Below, one piece after another: positions 1 to 8,029 of a stretch of 64,000 bases of DNA. Under the pieces are notes generated by a model. That model saw only the letters and a list, made by a program, of their open reading frames with translations. It was not told where the DNA came from and did no database searches. Origin of the DNA: Actimicrobium antarcticum (GTDB lineage: Bacteria > Pseudomonadota > Gammaproteobacteria > Burkholderiales > Burkholderiaceae_D); NCBI RefSeq assembly GCF_039536745.1, contig NZ_BAAAZE010000008.1:434001-498000 (forward strand). The letters are read 5' to 3'. The position numbers were made by a program, and so were the translations under genes. Each line of letters opens with the position of its first letter. Position 1 is the first letter of the stretch.

Positions 1-218
1 CCTCGAACCATACCATGATCCGCATTGCCCGCAAGGCTGGCATGCAAATTCATCGTTCGCATGGCGAAGCCGATGCCTATCTGAAGCTGGTGCCTGCCAA
101 TCCATCGAGCGTGATGCAGGAAGCGGTGGAAGAGCAAGTGGCCCAATTCGATTACACGCTCAAAGCCAATACCCGCGCTGCCGTCAAATGGCTCAATAGC
201 TTGCGCGGTGTTAAATAA
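1..218 (+). CDS. C-terminal end of a GNAT-type N-acetyltransferase (partial)
   Basis: The reading frame is open from the left edge of the window (frame beginning at base 3) to the TAA at 216-218, so only the last ~72 residues are present. The visible start, S-N-H-T-M-I-R-I-A-R-K-A-G-M, resembles the N-x-x-M-x-x-x-A-x-K-x-G-(F/M) segment that closes the acyl-CoA-binding fold of GNAT acetyltransferases. The tail is helical. The catalytic part and the start lie outside the window, so the substrate cannot be named. The family call rests on this short pattern only. Confidence 0.5.
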   Translation, partial: SNHTMIRIARKAGMQIHRSHGEADAYLKLVPANPSSVMQEAVEEQVAQFDYTLKANTRAAVKWLNSLRGVK

Positions 219-245
219 ACCAGGCATGCCGAAGTCAATCCGGAA

Positions 246-740
246 TCAAACCAGCGGCAAGGCCGTCGTGTCCTTCACCCGCTGCAACGCAAAGCTTGAT
301 TTCACATCCAGTACGGCAGCGTGACGCAATAGCGTTTCCATCATGAAGCGCGAAAAATGCTCCATGTCTTCGACATGGACGCGCAACAGGTAATCCATTT
401 CCCCCGTCATCGCATAGCAGGCCACCACCTCCGGCCAGTGATCGACGGAGGCAGCGAAGTCCCCGCGCGGTGACCTGGAGCCGGCTGCGCCCGCGGCGTC
501 GCTGTGCTTTTCGAGGCGCACGTTCACGTAGGCCAGCAAGCCCAGACCAATCCGTTCCGGCGCCAGCAACGCTACATACTGGCGAATCACGCCACTTTCT
601 TCGAGCCGTTTGATGCGCCGCAGGCACGGCGAGGGCGACAGACTGACACGCTCGGCCACCTCCTGATTCGATAGTCGGCCATCCGTCTGCAGGATCGCGA
701 GAATCTTCCGGTCTGTTTTATCCAATGGAACGCGCGCCAT
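246..740 (-). CDS. Lrp/AsnC-family transcriptional regulator
   Basis: 164-residue protein of typical Lrp/AsnC length. Residues ~1-60 form the winged helix-turn-helix (L-D-K-T-D-R-K-I-L followed by L-S-N-Q-E-V-A-E-R-V, then S-P-S-P-C-L-R-R-I-K-R-L). The remainder is the ligand-binding RAM domain (V-V-A-C-Y-A-M-T-G-E-M-D-Y-L-L). The segment around residues 80-95 (S-D-A-A-G-A-A-G-S-R-S-P) is a little unusual and may be a loop insertion. It is divergent from hppD-phhA with about 128 bp between the start codons. By position it is the likely regulator of that aromatic amino acid operon and possibly of itself; this is an inference from context. Confidence 0.85.
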   Translation of the reverse strand: MARVPLDKTDRKILAILQTDGRLSNQEVAERVSLSPSPCLRRIKRLEESGVIRQYVALLAPERIGLGLLAYVNVRLEKHSDAAGAAGSRSPRGDFAASVDHWPEVVACYAMTGEMDYLLRVHVEDMEHFSRFMMETLLRHAAVLDVKSSFALQRVKDTTALPLV

Positions 741-766
741 GATTCACCTCGATCGCTGGTAATCGC

Positions 767-819
767 GCAATTTTATTGCCATGCCTGATCGATTGGTGAA
801 TTTCTTTGCAATTTTCTGC
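767..819. promoter_or_regulatory. Candidate Lrp-type operator pair between regulator and hppD
   Basis: The divergent intergenic region holds a perfect 13-bp palindrome, GCAAT-TTT-ATTGC, at 767-779. A related sequence, GCAATTTTCTGC, lies at 808-819. The centres are about 40 bp apart, close to four helical turns, which would suit an Lrp/AsnC oligomer bound to one face of the DNA. A TATACT hexamer at 833-838 could be the hppD -10 box. Function is inferred from position and symmetry only. Confidence 0.35.
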
Positions 820-868
820 CGCTAGCGCACGTCTATACTGGACGCATAATTACTATTCGGAGACAAGC

Positions 869-1993
869 ATGCAATTTCAACCCTGGGATAACCCGATGGG
901 CACCGATGGCTTTGAATTCATCGAGTACGCTGCACCGGACCCGAAGGCGCTCGGCGCCCTGTTCGAACAAATGGGTTTCAGTGCGATCGCACGCCACCGC
1001 CACAAGGATGTGACGCTGTACCGTCAGGGCGACATCAACTTCATCATCAATGGCGAGCAGGATTCGTTTGCGCAGCGCTTTGCGCGCCAGCACGGTCCGT
1101 CTATTTGCGCGATCGCTTTCCGGGTCGATGACGCCGCCTTTGCCTACAAGCGCGCGCTCGAACTGGGCGCCTGGGGTTTCGACAACAGGACCGGCCCGAT
1201 GGAACTGAACATTCCTGCCATCAAGGGTATCGGCGACTCGCTGATTTATTTTGTCGACCGCTGGCGCGGCAAGAGTGCTGCCAAGGGACTGCCGCCTGGC
1301 GCCATCGGCGACATCAGCATTTACGATGTCGACTTCGTGGCGATCCCCGGTGCGGTCGCCAATCCAATCGGCAACGGCCTGACCTACATCGATCACCTGA
1401 CCCACAACGTCCATCGCGGGCGCATGAAAGAGTGGGCGGAATTTTATGAAAACCTGTTCGGTTTCCGGGAAGTCCGTTACTTCGATATCGAAGGCAAACT
1501 GACCGGCCTGAAGTCGAAAGCAATGACCTCGCCATGCGGCAAGATCCGTATCCCGATCAATGAATCATCGGATGACAAATCGCAAATCGCCGAGTATCTC
1601 GACCTGTACCGTGGCGAGGGGATTCAGCATATTGCGCTGGGCACCGACGACATCTATCGCACGGTCGAGCAGATGGAAGCACAGGACGTACAGTTCCAGA
1701 AAACCATCGCGACTTACTACGATCTGATCGAACGGCGCTTGCCGGGTCATGGCGAAAATGTCGATGAATTGCGCCGTCTCAATATTCTGGTCGATGGCAC
1801 CAGCAGTGCCACCGAGCGCGAATTGCTGCTGCAAATCTTCACGCAGACCGTGATCGGTCCGATCTTCTTTGAAATCATCCAGCGCAAGGGCGACCAGGGT
1901 TTCGGCGAAGGCAACTTCCGTGCGCTGTTCGAGTCGATCGAGCTCGACCAGATTCGCCGTGGTGTATTGAAAGACGAAAGCGTGGGGAGCTGA
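869..1993 (+). CDS. hppD: 4-hydroxyphenylpyruvate dioxygenase
   Basis: 374-residue non-haem Fe(II) dioxygenase that converts 4-hydroxyphenylpyruvate to homogentisate in tyrosine catabolism. The two vicinal-oxygen-chelate domains are present. The predicted iron triad is His176 (D-H-L-T), His254 (G-I-Q-H-I-A-L) and Glu335 (F-F-E-I-I-Q-R). The conserved C-terminal G-F-G-E-G-N-F follows. An in-frame upstream start at 806 is possible. The ATG at 869 was chosen because GGAGA lies about 5 bases upstream and the resulting N-terminus (M-Q-F-Q-P-W-D-N-P-M-G) matches the family. phhA follows after one base, so the two are translationally linked. Homogentisate-processing genes (hmgA, fahA) are not in this window. 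Confidence 0.95.
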   Translation: MQFQPWDNPMGTDGFEFIEYAAPDPKALGALFEQMGFSAIARHRHKDVTLYRQGDINFIINGEQDSFAQRFARQHGPSICAIAFRVDDAAFAYKRALELGAWGFDNRTGPMELNIPAIKGIGDSLIYFVDRWRGKSAAKGLPPGAIGDISIYDVDFVAIPGAVANPIGNGLTYIDHLTHNVHRGRMKEWAEFYENLFGFREVRYFDIEGKLTGLKSKAMTSPCGKIRIPINESSDDKSQIAEYLDLYRGEGIQHIALGTDDIYRTVEQMEAQDVQFQKTIATYYDLIERRLPGHGENVDELRRLNILVDGTSSATERELLLQIFTQTVIGPIFFEIIQRKGDQGFGEGNFRALFESIELDQIRRGVLKDESVGS

Positions 1994-1994
1994 C

Positions 1995-2879
1995 ATGGGT
2001 GCTATCGATACTGCAATCGGCCAGGCCGAATTCTTCAAGACCATGGAAGACAAATCCGATGGCGGTACCCTGCGCGGCGATTACACGCACGCCGATGCGC
2101 AATATGTGGTCACCCAGAACCGCGACCTGTACACCGAAGCCCAGCATGAGTTATGGCGTCGGCTGTACGACCGCCAGGCCCGCTTGTTGCCAGGGCGCGC
2201 CTGTGATGTCTTCATCGACAGCCTCAAAAGCATGGATGTCGCCGATGGCATTCCCGACTTTGATGCCATCTCCCGCCAGTTGATGCAGGCCACCGGCTGG
2301 ACCCTGGTCGCGGTGCCGGGACTGGTACCGGACTTCACGTTTTTCGAGCATCTGGCGAACCGCCGGTTTCCGGTGACGGTCTGGCTGCGCGAGCCGGAGG
2401 AGTTCGATTACATCGCCGAACCGGATGTCTTCCACGATTTTTTTGGCCACGTGCCGCTGCTGTTCAATCCGGTGTTTGCCGACCATTTGCAGGAATACGG
2501 CAAGGGTGGCCTGAAGGCGATGCCGCTCGATGGTCTGACCAATTTGGGCCGGTTGTACTGGTACACGGTTGAGTTCGGTCTGATTCGTACGCCGCAGGGC
2601 TTGCGCGCGTTCGGCGCCGGCATTCTGTCCTCCTCCGGCGAAATCGACCATTGCCTGTCCAGCCCGCAACCGCGCCGGATCGCCTTCGATGTCGAGCGCG
2701 TCATGCGTACGAGCTACAAGATCGATTCGTACCAGGAAACCTATTTCGTCATCGACAGTTTCGAGCAACTGTTCATCGATACCGCACCGGATTTCACGCC
2801 GATCTACGCCCGTTTGCGCGACATGGACGTATTGCCAGCGAATACCTTATTGACCGGGGAGATCGACCAGAAAATCTGA
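1995..2879 (+). CDS. phhA: Phenylalanine 4-monooxygenase
   Basis: 294-residue pterin-dependent aromatic amino acid hydroxylase that turns phenylalanine into tyrosine. The monomeric bacterial form lacks the regulatory ACT domain, as here. Iron ligands are visible as His147 and His152 in F-H-D-F-F-G-H-V-P-L and Glu193 in Y-W-Y-T-V-E-F-G. The start lies one base after the hppD stop, with the ribosome site inside the end of hppD. Together the two genes carry phenylalanine through tyrosine (via an aminotransferase not seen here) towards homogentisate. No pterin recycling enzyme (phhB) is adjacent, unlike in pseudomonads. Confidence 0.95.
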   Translation: MGAIDTAIGQAEFFKTMEDKSDGGTLRGDYTHADAQYVVTQNRDLYTEAQHELWRRLYDRQARLLPGRACDVFIDSLKSMDVADGIPDFDAISRQLMQATGWTLVAVPGLVPDFTFFEHLANRRFPVTVWLREPEEFDYIAEPDVFHDFFGHVPLLFNPVFADHLQEYGKGGLKAMPLDGLTNLGRLYWYTVEFGLIRTPQGLRAFGAGILSSSGEIDHCLSSPQPRRIAFDVERVMRTSYKIDSYQETYFVIDSFEQLFIDTAPDFTPIYARLRDMDVLPANTLLTGEIDQKI

Positions 2880-3054
2880 TCAGGAAGTCTGGCTGGCAGC
2901 TGCCCGGGGCGCCATTACGCTCCAGCCACACTATGACCAGCCAGACCGCTTCACCCGTGTAGAATATAAAAAACTGAAGGTCCACAAGACCGGAATCAGT
3001 CAGAGCGCGACACGATCGCATCCAAGAACATAATTTTTGGTACGGAGACAATTA

Positions 3055-6000
3055 ATGAATGCACCCCTGAAACCAGGGCAGTCGCTCGCACCAGAGCCGA
3101 TTTCGCTGGACGACAAATACACGCTGGAGCGTGGCCGGGCTTTTATCACCGGTACGCAGGCAATGATCCGGCTGCCGATGCTGCAGCGCCAGCGCGATGT
3201 ACGCGCCGGACTCAATACCGCCGGCTTCATCACCGGCTATCGCGGTTCGCCACTGGGCAGCGTCGACATGACCGCTGCCAAAGCCAAAAAATACCTCGAC
3301 GCGAACCACATCAAATTCCATCCCGGCATGAACGAAGACCTGGCCGCCACCAGTGTCTGGGGTACCCAGCAGGTCAACTTGTTTCCGGGCGCGCAGTACG
3401 ATGGCGTGTTCGGCTTGTGGTACGGCAAAGGGCCGGGCGTGGACCGCTGCGGCGATGTCTTCAAGCATGCCAACATGGCCGGGACGTCGAAGCACGGCGG
3501 CGTGCTGGTGCTGGCCGGCGATGACCATGCGGCCAAGTCCTCGACCACGGCGCATCAGAGTGAACACATCCTGAAAGCATGCGGCATTCCGGTGTTGTAT
3601 CCGTCGTCGGTGCAGGAATACCTTGATTACGGTTTGCATGGCTGGGCCATGAGCCGTTTTACCGGGCTGTGGGTATCGATGAAGTGCGTGACCGACATCG
3701 TCGAGTCGGGCGCTTCGGTCGACCTCGATCCGGACCGCGTACAAATCGTGCTGCCGAGCGACCTGGCGCTACCGGCCGATGGCCTCAACATCCGCTGGCC
3801 CGATGCCGTCCTGGATCAGGAAGCGCGGATGAACAATTTCAAGTGGTACGCGGCGCTGGCCTATGCGCGTGTCAACAAGCTCAACAAGATTATCTGGGAC
3901 AGTCCGCGTGCCCGCATCGGCATCATCACTGCCGGCAAATCGTATCTGGACACCCGCCAGGCGCTGGCCGATCTCGGTATCGATGAAGCGGTCGCACGCG
4001 ATATCGGCATCCGGTTGTTCAAGGTCGGCATGACCTGGCCGCTCGAAGCGCAAGGCGTGCGCGAGTTCGCGCAGGGGCTGGAAGAAATCCTGGTGGTGGA
4101 AGAAAAACGCCAGATTCTCGAATATCAGGTCAAGGAAGAACTGTACAACTGGCGCGACGACGTGCGTCCGCGCGTGGTCGGCAAGTTCGACGACACCGGC
4201 GAATGGAGCAACACGCCCGGCATGGGCCACGGCGACTGGTTGCTGCCGGCCACCTATGAATTGAATCCGGCACAGATCGCCCGCGCCATCGCCACCCGCA
4301 TCAGCAAGTACTTCGCCGGTCATCCGGTCGAACAGCGCGTGAAAGAGCGCATTGCCTATCTGGAAGCCAAGGAAGCGGTGCTGAAAGTGAGCACCAAACC
4401 CGATCCTGCCAAGGACCGGATTCCGCACTTCTGTTCCGGTTGCCCGCACAACACCTCGACCAAAGTGCCCGAAGGCAGCCGCGCGCTGGCCGGCATCGGT
4501 TGCCATTACATGGTGCTGTGGATGGACCGCGAAACGGCGACCTTCACGCACATGGGCGCCGAAGGCACGACCTGGATCGGCCAGGCCCCGTTCACCAGCG
4601 AACAGCATGTATTTACCAACCTTGGCGACGGTACCTACTTCCATTCCGGCCTGCTGGCGATCCGTGCGTCGGTGGCTGCCAAGGTCAACATGACCTACAA
4701 GATTCTGTATAACGATGCGGTCGCGATGACTGGCGGCCAGACGGTCGACGGCCCGATCGATCCCGGCATGATCTCGCGCCAGATCGCCGCCGAAGGCGTG
4801 GGCCCGATCATTGTCGTCACCGATGAACCCGACAAATACCCGGCCGGCTACGCCTGGGCCGAGGGCGTCACGATCCGCCATCGCAGCGAACTTGATGCGG
4901 TGCAACGCGAACTGCGCGAATGCAAGGGCATCTCGGCGATGATCTATGACCAGACCTGCGCGTCGGAAAAGCGTCGCCGCCGGAAGCGTAACGAGTATCC
5001 GGACCCGGCCAAGCGTGCCGTCATCAATGACGCGGTCTGCGAGGGCTGCGGCGACTGCAGCGTGCAATCGAACTGCCTGTCGGTCGAACCGCTGGAAACC
5101 GAATTCGGTCGCAAGCGCCAGATCAACCAGTCGTCGTGCAACAAGGATTTTTCGTGCGTGACCGGGTTCTGCCCGAGCTTCGTGACGGTCGAAGGCGGCA
5201 AGCTGAAGAAGCCGAAAAAAATCGCCGTCGCCGATGCCGGCAATCCTGCCGCAGTCGCGGCGCCGGTCATGCTATTGCCGCAACCGGTGTTGCCGACCAC
5301 GGTCACGCCGTACGGCATTCTGGTCGCCGGTATCGGTGGCACCGGTGTGGTGACAGTCGGCCAGATCCTGGCGATGGCAGCGCACATCGAAGGCAAGGGC
5401 TGTTCGGTGCTCGACATGAGCGGCCTGGCGCAAAAGGGCGGACCGGTGATGTCGCATGTGCGGCTGGCCGACCATCCTGACGATATCCATTCGACCCGGG
5501 TAGGCACCGGCGCCTGCGATCTGGTGATTGGTTGCGACGTCATCGTCGCCGCCAGTCGCGATGCACTGTCGCGCATGGGCGAAGGTCGCACGTATGCGGC
5601 AGTCAATTCCACCAGCACACCGACCGCTGCCTTCGTCAAGAATCCGGACTGGCAATATCCGGGCGCAGCGGCGGAAGCCGACCTGCGTGTGGCATGTGGC
5701 AATGAGCGGGTTGATTTTGTGGATGCCGGCAAGATCGCCACCGCGCTGATGGGCGACAACATCGCCACCAACATGTTCATGCTGGGGTATGCGTGGCAAA
5801 AAGGGCAGGTGCCATTGACCGAAGATGCCCTGATGCAAGCCATCGTGCTTAATGGCGTCTCGGTCGATTTCAACAAGCAGTCCTTCGTCTGGGGCCGCCG
5901 CGCCGCACACGATCTGGCGGCAGTCGAAAAGCTGTCACGTGTCAACGACGCGCCGTCCCAGGTGATCGCGTTCAAGCGTGCGCCGCTGCTTGACGAGGTC

Positions 6001-6669
6001 ATCGCCACCCGTGTCGCTTTCCTGAGCGCCTACCAGAACGCCGCGTATGCGCAGCAGTATGTCGATTTCGTGGCGCAGGTGCGGGCCGCCGAAATCCGGG
6101 TGGCCGATGCCGTCAAGCCGTTGCGCCTGACCGAAGCGGTCGCCACCTACCTGTTCAAACTGATGGCCTACAAGGACGAGTACGAAGTCGCGCGGCTCTA
6201 CACCAACGACGTCTTCGCCAGCAAAATTGCCGGCATGTTCGAAGGCGACTACAAGATCAAGTTCCATCTGGCACCGCCATTGCTGGCGAAGAAAGATGCG
6301 CAAGGCCATCTGGTCAAGCAGGAATTCGGTCCGTGGATGATGAAAGCCTTCAGCGTGCTGGCCAGGTTCAAGGGATTGCGCGGGACGGCGTTGGATATCT
6401 TCGGTTACACCGACGAACGCAAGATGGAACGCGGCCTGATCGTCGCGTATCGCCAGACCATCTCTGCGCTGCTGTCAGCGTTGACGCCCGAGAACCTCGC
6501 GACAGCGGTGGCGATTGCGCGTATTCCTGAAGATATCCGGGGCTACGGGCATGTCAAGGAACGGCATCTGCAGGCGGCGAAACTGAAGGAAGCCGCGCTG
6601 CTGGCGAGTTTTTCGGCACCGGCATCGACCACCATCACGGCGTTGTCGCGGGATCGGCAGGTGGCCTGA
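3055..6669 (+). CDS. Indolepyruvate ferredoxin oxidoreductase (fused alpha/gamma type)
   Basis: 1204-residue single-chain arylpyruvate:ferredoxin oxidoreductase that decarboxylates aromatic 2-oxoacids to aryl-acetyl-CoA. The order visible is an N-terminal pyrimidine-type TPP region, a central TPP-binding part with C-S-G-C-P-H-N-T, a cysteine-rich Fe-S segment (C-E-G-C-G-D-C, then further cysteines through C-V-T-G-F-C-P), and a C-terminal gamma-type domain opening with G-I-G-G-T-G-V-V-T and G-L-A-Q-K-G-G-P-V. A TTG 18 bases upstream is in frame, but ATG 3055 has GGAGA at the right distance and is preferred. It follows phhA by 175 bp and may share its substrate range (phenylpyruvate, hydroxyphenylpyruvate, indolepyruvate). 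This is the oxygen-tolerant long form common in Proteobacteria. Confidence 0.93.
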   Translation: MNAPLKPGQSLAPEPISLDDKYTLERGRAFITGTQAMIRLPMLQRQRDVRAGLNTAGFITGYRGSPLGSVDMTAAKAKKYLDANHIKFHPGMNEDLAATSVWGTQQVNLFPGAQYDGVFGLWYGKGPGVDRCGDVFKHANMAGTSKHGGVLVLAGDDHAAKSSTTAHQSEHILKACGIPVLYPSSVQEYLDYGLHGWAMSRFTGLWVSMKCVTDIVESGASVDLDPDRVQIVLPSDLALPADGLNIRWPDAVLDQEARMNNFKWYAALAYARVNKLNKIIWDSPRARIGIITAGKSYLDTRQALADLGIDEAVARDIGIRLFKVGMTWPLEAQGVREFAQGLEEILVVEEKRQILEYQVKEELYNWRDDVRPRVVGKFDDTGEWSNTPGMGHGDWLLPATYELNPAQIARAIATRISKYFAGHPVEQRVKERIAYLEAKEAVLKVSTKPDPAKDRIPHFCSGCPHNTSTKVPEGSRALAGIGCHYMVLWMDRETATFTHMGAEGTTWIGQAPFTSEQHVFTNLGDGTYFHSGLLAIRASVAAKVNMTYKILYNDAVAMTGGQTVDGPIDPGMISRQIAAEGVGPIIVVTDEPDKYPAGYAWAEGVTIRHRSELDAVQRELRECKGISAMIYDQTCASEKRRRRKRNEYPDPAKRAVINDAVCEGCGDCSVQSNCLSVEPLETEFGRKRQINQSSCNKDFSCVTGFCPSFVTVEGGKLKKPKKIAVADAGNPAAVAAPVMLLPQPVLPTTVTPYGILVAGIGGTGVVTVGQILAMAAHIEGKGCSVLDMSGLAQKGGPVMSHVRLADHPDDIHSTRVGTGACDLVIGCDVIVAASRDALSRMGEGRTYAAVNSTSTPTAAFVKNPDWQYPGAAAEADLRVACGNERVDFVDAGKIATALMGDNIATNMFMLGYAWQKGQVPLTEDALMQAIVLNGVSVDFNKQSFVWGRRAAHDLAAVEKLSRVNDAPSQVIAFKRAPLLDEVIATRVAFLSAYQNAAYAQQYVDFVAQVRAAEIRVADAVKPLRLTEAVATYLFKLMAYKDEYEVARLYTNDVFASKIAGMFEGDYKIKFHLAPPLLAKKDAQGHLVKQEFGPWMMKAFSVLARFKGLRGTALDIFGYTDERKMERGLIVAYRQTISALLSALTPENLATAVAIARIPEDIRGYGHVKERHLQAAKLKEAALLASFSAPASTTITALSRDRQVA

Positions 6670-6681
6670 ATCGGGTGATGT

Positions 6682-7017
6682 TCAGGCATCCTGCCGCAAC
6701 GCCTGTATCGTCACCTCGTCCATCTCGATGACCACCGAGGTATAACTGTCGACCAGAGAAAGGATCGCCTCGCGCGGTCCTTCTTTCCATTCTGGGTGGT
6801 CGAACATCGACTCCTGGCTTTGCGCGCGATGGGCCAGGCTGTCATAGGCGCGAATCAGGTAGTAACTGGTTTCATCGTGCAAGGACGCTCGGCAGGCCAC
6901 GACATCGATGCCGCGCTGCGCCAGCAACGGCAGCATCTGTTCGCGCAGGCGCAGATCGAATTCATTGCGGGTGCCGGGTTCGATACTGTACGAACGGATT
7001 TCGATGAATTTACGCAT
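6682..7017 (-). CDS. NIPSNAP-like dimeric alpha/beta barrel protein
   Basis: 111-residue protein beginning M-R-K-F-I-E-I-R-S-Y. The pattern of a beta strand, a helix with E-F-D-L-R-L-R-E-Q-M-L-P, then Y-Y-L-I-R-A-Y-D-S-L and a H-P-E-W motif fits the NIPSNAP / ferredoxin-like dimeric family. No catalytic function can be assigned. The ATG at 7015-7017 lies inside the last codons of queC, so the two genes overlap by 8 bases and are probably co-translated. Longer in-frame starts upstream would run far into queC and are not supported. Convergent with the oxidoreductase gene. Confidence 0.75.
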   Translation of the reverse strand: MRKFIEIRSYSIEPGTRNEFDLRLREQMLPLLAQRGIDVVACRASLHDETSYYLIRAYDSLAHRAQSQESMFDHPEWKEGPREAILSLVDSYTSVVIEMDEVTIQALRQDA

Positions 7018-7741
7018 CGTTCGTGACGCCGCTGATCTTTCGCTGTCGGTACTGTGCATAGCCGTTTGCCCGTAACGCGCATGCCGGACAAGTGCCGCAG
7101 CCATATCCCCAGTCATGCAGCGCGCCGCGCTCGCCCAGATAGCAGGTATGGGTGCCGGTGCGGATCAGGTCGACCAGCGCACTGCCACCGAGCGACTCGG
7201 CCAGTGCCCAGCTATCGGCCTTGTCGATCCACATCAGCGGCGTCTCGACTTTCAGGCGGGTGGCCATGCCGAGGTTCAGCGTGACCTGCAGCGCCTTCAT
7301 CGTATCGTCGCGGCAATCCGGATAACCGGAAAAATCGGTCTCGCACATCCCGCCCACCAGCACATCCAGCCCGCGCCGGTACGCCAGCGTCGCGGCCACC
7401 ATCATGAACAGCAAATTGCGACCTGGTACGAAGGTGTTCGGCAAGCCATTTTCCAGCATCGCAATTTCGACGTTGCTGGTCAGCGCCGTATCCGAAATCT
7501 TACCGATCAGCGACAGATCGATCACGTGATCTTCACCGAGCTTGCGTGCCCAGTCGGCAGATTGCGCACGAATTTGGGCCAGCACGGCAGGTCGCACGGT
7601 CATTTCGATTGCGTGCCGCTGGCCGTAGTCGAAGCCGATGGTTTCGACCCGTTCATAACGCTGCAGTGCCCACGCGACACACGTGGTGGAGTCCTGGCCG
7701 CCGCTGAACAGGACGAGGGCGCCGGAAGTAGGGGTAGTCAT
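7010..7741 (-). CDS. queC: 7-cyano-7-deazaguanine synthase
   Basis: 243-residue ATP-dependent enzyme that makes preQ0 from 7-carboxy-7-deazaguanine in queuosine biosynthesis. The PP-loop nucleotide motif S-G-G-Q-D-S-T-T sits at residues ~14-21. A C-terminal zinc site is formed by the cysteines of C-Y-L-G-E and C-G-T-C-P-A-C. The length is typical. No other queuosine genes (queD, queE, queF) are adjacent. It leads a two-gene unit with the overlapping NIPSNAP-like gene. About 290 bp of sequence without a recognisable gene separates it from the next one (8030). Confidence 0.95.
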   Translation of the reverse strand: MTTPTSGALVLFSGGQDSTTCVAWALQRYERVETIGFDYGQRHAIEMTVRPAVLAQIRAQSADWARKLGEDHVIDLSLIGKISDTALTSNVEIAMLENGLPNTFVPGRNLLFMMVAATLAYRRGLDVLVGGMCETDFSGYPDCRDDTMKALQVTLNLGMATRLKVETPLMWIDKADSWALAESLGGSALVDLIRTGTHTCYLGERGALHDWGYGCGTCPACALRANGYAQYRQRKISGVTNDA

Positions 7742-8029
7742 TGCGTGATCCTTGGTGCGAGCTGAATGGAGCGCGGCGATTGCCGGCGTGTGGCGGGATT
7801 ATAAAACGTCCGATGGATAGTCCGGCCCGATGGCCGATCGGGCGAAGAAATCAGGTGACGAACGGACCGGTGCAAGCCGTTCCGGCGTTATCGGGTAGTG
7901 ATGCGGGTAGTGCTGCGGGCAGCCAGACCGGAGAATGATCGAGGCCGCCAGGGCGTGGGCCGGTAGTCAGCCCACGCGCCAAGCTTCAGTGGCGTTCAGC
8001 GCGCCCGACGGGTCGCCTATGCATCGATA

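Noticed and set aside
3769..5067. 432-codon open frame on the minus strand inside the oxidoreductase gene
   Set aside because: Antisense shadow of a high-GC gene; no ribosome site, low-complexity translation, and the plus-strand gene is unambiguous.
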